This document shows positions 34,914 through 45,634 of a stretch of 64,000 nt of DNA, piece after piece. Under the pieces are notes generated by a model, which saw nothing but the letters and a program-made list of their open reading frames with translations, was not told where the DNA came from and searched no databases. The number at the start of each line of letters is the position of its first letter. Within the stretch, counting starts at the first letter, position 1. The position numbers and the translations under genes are program-made. The DNA is from Capsicum annuum (taxonomy: Eukaryota; Streptophyta; Magnoliopsida; Solanales; Solanaceae). The DNA lies in NCBI RefSeq assembly GCF_002878395.1, contig NC_061119.1:20717792-20781791 (forward strand), in the 5' to 3' direction.

Positions 34914-36059
34914 CATTTTCTATTGTTGATTCTTCGTTTAAGCATGTCAAACATTTGATTGCCTTACTCTATAAAGATTATATGGCTTTTCAAAGGAGTT
35001 TGATAATTTTAGATTAATATTCATATCATTGCAGTTAACGAATGTCCCGGACGAGATAATTTTAATTATTAATCAACTTATATTTGAATTTAATAATTGA
35101 TCTTTTTGTAGAAATGTGGGAAAAATTTTCTTTGTCAATTGATATGGATGAGAAAGTTAATTAAATCCCTCAAAAATAATTTTTGAAGAAGTAGATAGTT
35201 GATTTTTACTAATCCATCCATCATTTTAAAAAATAATTTTGTTTGGATGGTGGAAGCTCGGAAGGATAAGAATAGGGTAATGAGAGGAAAAAGAAAGGGC
35301 AAGAGAAGAACAAGCTAAGAACTAATATGACAATCATTATTATCGACATTGAGATAATATTTTTTTAATCTTCTTCTATTGGACATAGATAAAAAATTAT
35401 GTATATATGATTTTCATAGAATAATAATATTTTTCTTCCAGTTAATTGGTCATTTCAAAATGTCCTAATGTTCAAAATATTTTAATTTTACTAATTTTTT
35501 CCTTAATTTAAAAGAAAATAGATTGGGATCTAGTTTAATGGCAAGTAGCCAATTTTTCTTTTTAAAATCTTGACTCAACATTGATGGTCATTCAATTACT
35601 TCGGCTACTTTACTTTGTGAAGGTAATAAACAATTTTCAGGATATTTAAAATAAATAAGTAAATGCCACAATTATCTTACCCCAAAACTATATTACAACA
35701 GTGGTTACACTTTTAGTAAACTTAGGTGTGCTTTATGGCTTTTTTCATATTTGTTTTATTTTGTTATTTAATCACTTTGTCCGTATTCATTGATTTTTCT
35801 CACTCCAAACCTAGTTAATCCTTTCGACTTAAATGTTGTTGCTAGATCATTGAAATAAATTCTTGAAGAAAATCTGAAATACACTATTAAACTTTCATAA
35901 ATGTCTCAACTATGTCAGTCCTTAATAGCTGTCCTTAGTATGCCATTGTCGTGACACACTTGGTTCATTCGTGTCACTAACAAAATCCTACTTGAAGCAG
36001 ATTTTTTCAGGTGACATTATTTAAAACATCTTTTATGAGTGGAATATGTGAGCTTTTTC

Positions 36060-36565
36060 CAATCCCTTATCACGTTCTTATCAACCACTATTAGCACCCG
36101 AAATTTTACTATGAAAACACATATACTCTTAATTTGCATACTCATATTTACTTTCACACCCAACTACACCTCATTAGTGCACTCTCATTTAAACCCATTT
36201 TTTTCTTAAAGCAAATTTATTCATTTGCCCCAGACATTATCAAGTCCCAATCCCAAATTCCACTAAGAAGAAACATACATACTCTTAATTCACAAACTTC
36301 ATATGTACTTGTCCAATACCTCATTGATCGCTTTTTATTCTGTCTTTTCATTTCTTGAACAATATTTTATGTCATTTTCCTAAGCAATTACCACATTCCA
36401 GCCGTTGTAATAACCCTAATTTCACCTTGAAAACACATAAATACTCAAAACATATAAATACTCTTAATTTAGAATTTTAGATACCGTCAAATGTACTTTT
36501 CACATGCAACACATTTTCATTAGTGTACTTTCTTTTAAACCAATCATTTTTTCTTAATTGTTTTT
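36060..36565. repeat. Diverged direct duplication in intron 1
   Basis: Two blocks, about 36095-36215 and 36405-36560, share the order aaattt-acc/act-tgaaaacacat, then actcttaattt, then cacatgcaac/cacacccaac, then cattagtg(c/t)actttc and ttaaaccca/caatc before a T-rich run. The divergence is marked, so this is an old duplication or two copies of one MITE-like repeat. No inverted ends were found. Confidence 0.5.
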
Positions 36566-36669
36566 TATATGTTTTTTAAATCTATTCAAAGATCCATAAA
36601 ATATGTGGAAATTGTGAATGATATCATATAAGATCAGATTCAACAACATATTCAATGTACTCTCAGAAA

Positions 36670-37445
36670 ATTGGGTTTGGAGTGGGTAGAATGTGCACAG
36701 ATCGTACCTCTACCTTAGAGATAAGGTAGAGAGGCCTTTCCCTTTAGACCCCAACTCAAGATAAAAATAGTAAGAAAATGTCATGGGAGTACAAAAGACC
36801 ACAGGTAGCATAAAAAATGATAAATAGCAAAAGACCAATACTACAAAAAAATAACACTCCACTCGAACAACACAAAAACAATGGGTAATAACAGAAATTG
36901 AAGAACACAAAACTACAAAAGTAGTCCTACGACTAATAGAAAAGGAAACAACACAACACACTCATATCTACTAGCTAGTATGGGGACACTCATACCTACC
37001 AACCTTCTATCCTAATTTATGTCCTCCACACCTTACTATCTAAGGTCATGTCATTGGTAAGCTGTAACTGCGTCATGGACCATCTAATCACCTCCCCCAA
37101 TACTTCTTTTGTCTACCTTTACTTTACTTAAATCCATCCATAACCAACTTCTTGTACTAGGGCATCTATGCATCTCCTCATCATATGCCCGAAGCAGCTT
37201 AACTTCCCTTCCCGAATTATGTTTATCACTGAAGTCATTCGCACTTGTCTTGAATGTCTTCATTTTTAATTCTATTTCTCTTAGTATACATATAGATTTA
37301 TCATAACATCCTCATCATATCTACAACTTTCATCTTCTGAATGTTAGAGTTCTTTACTAACCAACACTTTGTCCCATACAACATAGCCAGTCTAACTACA
37401 ACCTGTAGGAGTTGCCTTTGAGTTTAGGTGACACTCTCTTATCGG
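36670..37445 (-). mobile_element. 3' end of an RTE-type LINE in intron 1
   Basis: On the minus strand, 37445 to about 37020 reads as the degraded end of a LINE reverse transcriptase ORF: LKGNSYRL, then LCCMGQSVGKEL, a KMKT..SAND block, and EVKLLRAYDEEMHRCP, in the order of the KGKFYR...VRPALLYGAECW...HVQKM...MLRWMCG...RRWFGHV region. It is followed (36760-36670) by a 3' UTR reading TCTAAAGGGAAAGGCCTCTC then TACCTTATCTC and GTACGATCTG, the conserved tail of plant RTE LINEs. It is 5'-truncated, as LINE copies usually are. It lies opposite to the host gene. Confidence 0.7.
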
Positions 37446-38426
37446 ACAAGAATCCAGATAAGAGTCTTCATTTCGTCCACTTTGTACTAATACGAGATTA
37501 AACCGGATTTAATAGTCAATTAAATGAGAGCATAGAATTTTTCCACATAAAATAATAATGTTATTAGTATAAGGGACAAACTTATCCTTGTATGTTTGTT
37601 ACATAAAATTATAAGTTTTATTATACAAATTACAAAAGATGCTGAATTGATATAATTTTAAAATAATATAAGTTAGTTTTGTTATCAAAAAGAGTCATGT
37701 ATTATAAGGCATTATAGTGAAAACACTTAAATATATCATTGAACTTGATGAAATGACGACTCACATATGCCACTTGTAAAAGGGGTGGAGGCTTGTAAGC
37801 AATGAAGTGTTTAGATAAAGCCACGTGGCAAAATCTCATTGTACTAGAACTACATTAGTTGTTATTGCCACGAATGAACCAAATGTAATAAGCCCAACTA
37901 TTAGCGGATGACATATATGAGCCATCTCCGAAAATTGATGGCCATTTGAGTTTTTTTTCTAGATTCTTTAATAATGCTTCCCACATGATCTTTTATATTA
38001 TATATAATCCAATAATTTATCCTAAATGATGCTTCATATAGGTAAGTTATCTAAGATTTCACAGGTGGTTGTAATATAAGTTGATGAATATGTGCAATTG
38101 CATGAACTAAATCGTAGCAATACAATCTGATAATTTATCATTGAATTTGTATATGTTAAACAGACCCTAATGATAATTTTGTGAATGATTTTCTTCACTG
38201 ACTTTCAAAGGGAACTATACAGTTACTATGATTGGTACAACTTCAGCAGCAATGACAATGCTTTCTAAAGGAAAGGAAAAAATTGATGTTATGATAATCA
38301 ATGTCCATTCATTGAACCTGTTTTCTTTTGAACACTTAGCTCAAGCTGTGAACTTGGATATAATTTCACTCGGTAAGTATTTGTGCTACTCTTCCTCTTA
38401 TGTGTCTACTATGGGTATAGTTAGTT

Positions 38427-38765
38427 CAAGGGCGGCTCAACCCTTTCGGAGAAAAGGCGGCCGTCTAAGGCCCCCAAAGTTTGAGGGGCCGCATTTTTTT
38501 TTTAGTAATAATAAATTACAAACTGTAAGAAATATATTAAATACTATTTATAGAAAAGAGAATCTTTTTATGTAAAAAAAAAATTAGGAGATTGATATAG
38601 TAAAAACTTTTTAATGCATTGACGATATTATTAATTAGAAAAGAATTATTAAATAGAATTATATAATTTTAAAAATAGAATTTATAAAAATAATTTTTTT
38701 CTTAAAAATGTAAGGCCTCCATTTGATTTTTGCCTTAGGCCATGGATTTTCTTGAGCTGCCTCTG
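38427..38765. mobile_element. hAT-type MITE in intron 2, 339 bp, with 8-bp target duplication
   Basis: The ends are CAAGGGCGGCTCAA and TTGAGCTGCCTCTG, imperfect terminal inverted repeats of about 14 bp. They are flanked by identical 8-bp duplications agttagtt at 38419-38426 and 38766-38773, the signature of hAT transposition. Inner inverted blocks (ggcccccaaa...ggggcc, taaggcctcc...ttaggcc) support a foldback form. The interior is very AT-rich and non-coding. It lies 54 bases inside intron 2 of the response-regulator gene, in a position that does not touch the splice sites. Confidence 0.88.
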
Positions 38766-40818
38766 AGTTAGTTATTTTAACCAAGAAACTACAAAAAAGG
38801 TTAGCTATAAAATTTACCATTAATCTATCGTTAAATAATTTTTAGCTAAATGAATTTTCTATAATTCATCATTAAATAGAATTAGCAATGACTTTTTGTT
38901 GTTTAGTGACAGTGACACAAATTATTGATTAGTAATTTCTATATCTTTTGATATATGATAAACAAGTATTTTGTAGCAGTAATGTTGTAATAAATAAAGT
39001 TTAGCGAATATGTATAATATTAACTATCCATATAATTTTAATATATTCAATTCTAATCTCAATCTTCTCAAAATAATTATGCAGTAATAAGTGATGAACA
39101 TGATGAATTATTCGCAAAGAAGGCCTAGGACAATGGAGCTTATCTTTACATTAAAAAGCCATTTGATGGGGGTATTTTGAAGTATTTATGGCAATTTGTA
39201 TTGAGAGAAAAAATGCAACGAGAGAAAGTGGGAGAAAATCCGATGCGTGTTGAAGATATTGGTAACAATATTATCCATGAGGCTGAAAATGATGTCGGAT
39301 CGAATGGAAAATACAAGTTGAAGAGAAAGAGAGGTAGAAAAAACTTGATAGAGACTAATGTCGGAGAAAGACAAAGAAGTAATGTTAATAAGGCTGTTAG
39401 GCAAAAGGTTTGCATAGAATGGACTGAGTATCTTCATGAAATATTTATGAAAGCTGTGCGACAACTAGGTGAAGGAAGTAAGTTTATTTCACTATTAAAT
39501 ACATTTATTGGTAATTTCATTATATGGAGCGATATGAATAGTGTGAATTCATTAAGGCATAGTGGTTGTAGTATTTACGTGTAATGGACTTGATTTAAGA
39601 ATATTATAGTTACTAAATTAAAGTTACATTGTTATGGAATATGTAGATTGTTATCCCAAAAACATTCTTGAGGTGATGGGTGTGCCTAATCTTACGAGGA
39701 TGCAAGTGGCGAGTCATCTTCAGGTATAACTTTAAATAATTTAAGTGGCAAATTTTAATCATTTGTGTGTATTTGGTTCGGGAGAAGATGTTTCCAAAAA
39801 AATATTTTCTAATACATGACCTTTTATGATCCTTGATGCTCTCACAAATGAGCTATTCCCGCTTTTGTATCAAAAGCAGAACAAAACATCTATCTTTTTT
39901 CACTTTTGCTAGTAAATAGTTAGACGTTATGATCAATTTTTAGTACTCAAAAGACTTACCAAAACACACACTATTTAAATAACATTAGTGATAGACTTTT
40001 ATTACATGTTTAGTGATGGAATTTAATTATTAGTTGTCAGTTTCTATTATTTTGTAGTTTGATGAATAATATAATTTCCAATGTTTTATTGTTCATCAAT
40101 TACCAAACACTAAAAATATCTTCAATTATAAATGACTTCAGCTGTTTCAATCATGTCTAAATAATGATAAATATATACATAATTTATCCCTTTTTTCATT
40201 TTCTTAAACACCTTCCAGAAATGTCGTACAAATAATTGGAGAGCTCCAGGAGAGCGAAAATTTGTTCCTCACTCATCAGGTCAGGGATCATCAAGTAGTT
40301 CTCAACAACCAAGTTTCTTTAAAAATTTTGGAACAATGCCTCGACTTCACACTTGTGTTTCCAATTTGCAACGTAACCCAAATCAAGTACAAAGAGGTCC
40401 GGAGTTTTTAGTTCCAAGTCTCAGCACAAGTAATATTTTTTCTAGAGGAGAGAGTTCAATCCAAAAATTCTATCACCCACAATTTCAGGTTCAACCCCAC
40501 CACCCTCCCTTTGGCAATTCATTCAATAACCCATTTTTCCCGGTTCAAAGTAATATTGGTGGCGGAATACAACAATATCGACCATTTTTTGGAATGCCGG
40601 GTTCACAAGGACTTCAAGGTCCAATTATTGGGAACATTAATTATATGCCTAATCTAGAGTTTAACCGTGGAAGTCATCAGGCTCAAAGTATTTATAGCTT
40701 GGATCTCAATAATATGGCTAATAACAATCTTGGACCTAAGAGTGCTACTCTCCCTAATGAACAAGGCCGTGGATTTGATCAAGTTTGCTTTGATGATCTG
40801 GTTAGTGCTTCTACCTAA

Positions 40819-41021
40819 TTTGGTATTACATATATTCCCTGTTTGATTAGTCTATTAGGCAAAATCAATATATTTTAAATCATTTTCTTGTATTATATAC
40901 CCATATCAAACTCGAGATTAAATTTTATTTTTTTGTCTTTAGTTGAAATTATAATCTAATAATTCTGTTCAAATCAAATGAGTTCTTAGCAAATTGGGTA
41001 GTAACTTGATGAAACTTTTCA

Positions 41022-41067
<46 letters not shown>

Positions 41068-42691
41068 TTACTTTCATTCGGAGGTAAATATTTTATTTTT
41101 TTTTCACAATGAGTGTCTTATCTCAATACTGAGTTCCTTTTTAATAAATATTATTTTTCATATTTATAATCACCTCTAGAGTTTATATTAAATCTACATA
41201 TGTAGATGACAGAGACATTAAACGTTCAATTTTCAGAATTAACAAATTATCAATGATGATACAATACAATCCAGACTACCAGTGACAACTCTCTAAGGGC
41301 TCTTTTGGAGTGTGAAAGTTATTTTCTCAAGTGAGAAGTGCATCTTCATTTTATGTTTGGGAGACTATTTTTGTTCGATATGGCTTGGATTGTAGATTTG
41401 TTTTTATTTTCTCATTGGAAATTAATGACCGATGTTTGATTACAGCTATCTTTTGTTTATTGAATTGGAATTGTTGTTTTGCTTAGTATCTTCCATGTGT
41501 CCTTCCATTATATAACCTTTTGGTTTACTGATGATATATTAAATATGGGACTCATCATTCGTGGAGCTAATTATATTGCATTTCAATTTTAGCATAATAT
41601 TTGTGTGGGATAAAATTTTAATTATTACACCCATATTGGCTTTCAGGTAATCTCTGTGTAGCTTGTCTTCATATTTTTCTCGTTCAAATTTTCTTAAAAA
41701 TAATAGTGTGCTGGTGAAGTATATTTTGAGATCCAATTAATATTTTTATCTGACTTTGCCATTTCGCAAGGCTAGCTACCGTGTTTGATAGGCTGGAAGT
41801 TGATCTTTAAAATAGATTTTCTGAAAAATGACACACAAACTCACACACACACATCATAATTATTTTGAGTGGGAAGACCCTAATAAAAAAGTTGAATTAT
41901 CAAAATGTCCTTAAATTTATCGAATGACTTTTTTACCCTTTAAAAAATAAATAAATGAGACAAATCTCCACATGTAGGGTCATTAATACATAATATCCCA
42001 TATCCTTTAAAAAAATTATATAAATAACTTAAATTAAAAATTGTTCCTGGTACATATCTAATGTTGGCAATTCCACCATTGTAGCCCAGAACCACGTGAT
42101 TTCATGTTTCAAAATTTTCTCCCTAACATTTCCGGTAATCTCTCTCACGCAACCATATTTTTCTTTTCAATACCACAAATCATTTCTCAATATCATTAAT
42201 GAAAACCCTATTGATTTGAACCTCACTTCACTATTATACTCTATAAATTGACACTATGAACAAAACTTGAATTTTCGGGAGAGAATTGAATTCCAACTCA
42301 CGGTCATTTCACATATAAGCCCAAGTAGTACCAGACTTAAAGTTCAACACCAATCCAAAGCGTAATCAGAAAATGCCCAAATAAGAAGGATAATTCGAAT
42401 TTCGTTCCACAAGTTTCTAGTTTAGTCACAAGAATAACTGGTAAGGTAATAACTAAAGAGAGACAATCGAGAGAATTAGAAGTGAATATATTTATGAATC
42501 AAAGAAGCCTTACATACCTCCAAACGCAGAGAAATTAGTGACCAGAAGGGAGGAAATTAAGCTTGATTTTTGAGCCAATTGTCTTGGATTTACTTTTAAG
42601 CTTGAGTTTGGGAGGAGAATTTGGGATTGCTGGATAAAATAATGCATTGAACTGATGGAGAAATGAAAAGACTAGGCTAATACTAATACTA
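40819..42691. other. Downstream intergenic region of the response-regulator gene
   Basis: It begins with the likely 3' UTR (T-rich, with no strong AATAAA), then a (TA)n tract at 41023-41065, a CA-rich patch (41832-41852), and AT-rich sequence. A CACGTG (G-box) core occurs at 42093-42098, but no gene start follows it within a usual distance. No coding region or recognised transposon was found. Confidence 0.45.
41023..41065. repeat. (TA)n microsatellite, 43 bp
   Basis: An uninterrupted alternating TA run about 200 bases after the response-regulator stop codon. It produces a chance Ile/Tyr frame (40994-41179). Confidence 0.95.
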
Positions 42692-43140
42692 TGTAACACC
42701 CTGCATTTTTGGTCTAGAATTCAAACCTCGCTCCTACGTATATAGACCCGAACCTTATGATTCTGTGTCATATAAGTGTGATGATCAATTCTATAGTGTG
42801 GGAACACCTTTGGAGATGAATTGAGATAGTAAAAATCTCCTAATTCAAAGTCAAATTGAGAACTTTTCTACTGATTAAATTTAAGTGAATGTTCCAACTT
42901 TTGTCATGTTACAACGATCTTTACTCCTATAATATAATGAGTTTGGTGTCCTACTACATATCAAATGAAATATCTTTGAGTCTTCTTTCCAACTCATTCT
43001 ATTTCACCATAATTCGATATTGGAGAATAAAGTTATGCTCATTTTAATCAGAAGTGTTTGTCTACCGAAAAGTGATGGCTAAGGTGATAAGCCATAATCT
43101 AGGTGAAGAACCGTCAACCCTAGTCGTCACCCTTAACCAG
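42692..43140 (+). repeat. LTR stub of family D, cut by element B
   Basis: It starts TGTAACACCCTGCATTTTTGG and aligns with the minus-strand LTR start at 30445 for about 200 bases or more (shared gtgtgatgatcaattc, gagatgaattgagat, aaaatctcctaa). It runs until 43140, where the LTR of element B begins with TGTAATACCCC. Its other part was not found in the window. Confidence 0.72.
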
Positions 43141-44216
43141 TGTAATACCCCATAATATTCAAATCTCAATTCAGCTCTTAGTTGTACACTTAAGTGGTCC
43201 AAGGCTTGAAAATTACACTAAGTGTTGAGGATTTAGTCTTTTTCAAGACCCATAAACTTTACGGATTTTTATTTAGGCCTTCCCGACCCCCAAATGCTGG
43301 TTTTCGAGTTGGTTCATATTTAGAGAGGTTAAAAATATGTCTCAGGAGAGTTTTGGGGCTTTCGGGCGAGGTTTGGGACTTGTTTGGATTGCCAAAATAG
43401 AGAGCCAATGCGATAACGCCACGACACATTGGTCTCTCCCATAGTGAGGAGGTCCGCGGCGCATTGCTTTCACCCCCGGAGTAAGCGAAGCGGCACTTTA
43501 CTTTCTCCCACAGAGAGAAAGGCATGAAACGTGTCTTTGTTCTGCATAGTTATATGATCTAAGTGCCCAAGGTGTATTTGAGTCATTTCCCTCGACCCAA
43601 TTCATCCTTAACACGATTTGGGACTTCCAAAAGGGCATTATTAACCCCTTTCACACTAAATTGCTTACAAGAAATCTTTCTCTTCTCCCGAGAATAAAAC
43701 CCAAGATCTTTCTCATGAAATCAAGAGTTCAAGCTTCTAAGTTCAAGAAATAAGCTATTAACGTATGTGGGTATTCATCAATGGGTTTCTTTCACCCATT
43801 GATCCAAAAAACCTTTTTTTTTTAATTTAAATATGGAGCTTTTCCTTTACTATGGAATTTCATATGTTCAAGATAGGTTAATTTCATGTATTCCCTAGAT
43901 ATTTAAACTCAATTCATGTTCATGTATTATCCCATGAAAAATTAGGTTGCTTCATGCTATAAATTTTAGTTTCCCATGTCATATTCAAGTGAATTTCATG
44001 TTAAATCTTCAATTTATGAATTTAGCCATGTAATCATGTTGTCTTCCTTATATTTAACCCATTCCTATGTTCAATTTCATGATTCTCAGATGTTTTATGA
44101 AATGGCTATGTTATGGGTCTTTGAACCATGATCTCGTACTATTGTTTTAAAGCTTTGTATTATATTTTTTGGCCAATCAGTGCTGGCAGGTTATGACGAC
44201 CCGATACCTATGTGTT
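43141..44216 (+). repeat. LTR of chromovirus B, first part
   Basis: It begins TGTAATACCCCATAATATTC and matches 61710-62790 in order and orientation: shared gctcttagttg, a block on ggcttgaaaat, ggggctttcg(g/a)gcgaggtttggga, and a late run cttgaaccatgatc then actattgttttaaagc. It contains a GC-rich patch (43420-43500). At 44216, within ctatgtgtt, it is interrupted by element C and resumes at 50826. The frame 43259-43525 is a chance opening. Confidence 0.88.
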
Positions 44217-45634
44217 TGATAACGCTCAATTCACTCCCATGATTGATGGATGAGGCAGTCGTTGTCAAGTAACCCAATGAAAATTGGGGTCTAATCTCAA
44301 GGTGTGAATGCTATAGACTTCAAACCGATGGATAGTCAAGTTACTGTAAGGTTACCTGGAATGCTAATAAAAACAATATGAATAAATAAATGGGGGAAAT
44401 ATTTGAAAACTTTTCATACAAACTTCAACAAGTAGGCGGTAAGTGCTATCTTAGGTTTGAACTCAAGGTTTAGATACGTATCCTTACAGGTAAAGAATGC
44501 GGGATAATCTTGGTTTATTATGGAATTACGTTGTTAATTAATGGATTGGCTTGGTCGAAGATCATTGTGGTCAATCTTTCAATAAAACCCCCAACGATTT
44601 CACCCGTTGGCTCTTTTGAGCAGCTAACAAGTGTGGAGATTATATAAACACCCAAAACCTCAACCAAGCATCTCTATTTCTAGGATGATGCTCTTGACCT
44701 AATTTACACTCCCTAAACTCTTATTTTTAATTTTGCAAAGGGTAGTAAACCATAGGCTTAGTTGTTCACCATTGCTTTGTCCCTCGATAACCCTTTTTCG
44801 AGGATGTTATGGGTTACCTAATATTCTCCTAAATCCCTCTTTCGATGATGACAAAGGGTTTATAGAGCTTGGAGATTTCACTCATCAAACCCTTTTGGAG
44901 ATTTGGAGCTTTCACCCATCTTATTCCAACACATAAGCTCAAGCAATTGTGAAATCCATACACAACAACTAAAATCCATGCAAACACAACAATACCCACA
45001 CATAATCACACTCTAGTCCAATATAATTCCAAGACTAAATTATTTAGTTGCTTATGAAGAAAGTAAAAAGAAAGATACCATGTGGGTTATCAAAATCATT
45101 CATTATTCACAAAGAAACTAAGAAATTTGAGTCTCTAAAGTTAATTACAACTTTCCCAGATTAGGGTTTCAAGCTTGGAATTCCCCACTATCTTAAGAGG
45201 TAAGCCCCTTATTAAAGAGAAGGGGTATTTCCTGTATATGTTCTTGGGTTCATCTAGAAGAAATTTTAAAACTTCCCAAGTCCATACTCCCACATGATCA
45301 TGATTGTGTGAGGTTGTCCGCGATCGTAGCAAACACGACCGCGTTTGTTGACCACGGTCGCGCTCTGATGATCATCTTCACTGACCGCGACTGCGGTCTT
45401 AGCTGCAACCGTGGTACCTGAGTTTCACCAGCTGTAGGTCTTTTATTGCACTCTTTTGTGCCCTTTGAATCACTTTTAAGATCCAATCCACATCTTTCTA
45501 TCTTTTCATCTCTATATCTGCAAAAAGAGGTTATTAGTGTAGTTAAATCTTAAGAATGTCTCATTTTGAAACACAAAACATAGTACTGTGCATGATTAAT
45601 GGGTGCGAATGAGTGGTATGATTACCACTTATCA
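44217..45634 (-). repeat. 3' LTR of element C
   Basis: 1418 bp, repeated at 49490-50825 with many substitutions and indels, for example a missing CG-rich block near 45320-45400 in the other copy. The divergence points to an old insertion. A CG-rich, palindrome-prone patch (cgcgatcg, cgaccgcg, ccacggtcgcgc) lies at 45318-45400. Confidence 0.88.

Larger units (their letters stand above)
34441..40818 (+). pseudogene. Type-B response regulator (receiver + GARP DNA-binding domain), five exons, premature stop
   Basis: Five exons fit together with GT...AG introns and consistent phase: 34441-34552, 38223-38372, 39085-39477, 39647-39723 and 40219-40818, giving 443 codons plus the final stop. Codons 10-115 form a receiver domain (EVRVMLIDSD; IDVMIINVHS; NGAYLYIKKPF), 163-174 are a basic, nuclear-signal-like run (KYKLKRKRGRKN), and 195-250 are the GARP/Myb-like DNA-binding domain (VCIEWTEYLHEIF, then LTRMQVASHLQKCR). 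The rest is a Gln/Asn/Pro-rich tail such as activation domains have. In the family, phosphorylation by the cytokinin relay on a receiver Asp controls transcription. Here the acceptor Asp is Asn64, the acidic pair is Asp18-Ser19, and only Lys112 and Ser90 are kept. TAG at 39126-39128 (codon 102) stops the frame inside the receiver. GARP key residues and splice sites remain good, so decay is recent, or the DNA-binding part is used alone (next Met is codon 131). It could also be a sequencing error. Confidence 0.85.

Noticed and set aside
36710..36961. 83-residue minus-strand Cys/Phe/Val-rich frame in intron 1
   Set aside because: It lies in the LINE 3' tail and adjacent A-rich text of the intron; no domain.
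40994..41179. Hydrophobic Ile/Tyr-rich frame that looks like a membrane segment
   Set aside because: It comes from the (TA)n microsatellite.
42093..42098. G-box (CACGTG) as a promoter element
   Set aside because: No gene start follows at a usual distance, and a six-base motif is common by chance.
43259..43525. 88-residue minus-strand frame, GC-richer than surroundings
   Set aside because: It lies inside the LTR of element B, has no domain, and its matching copy at 61850-62100 is not open in the same way.
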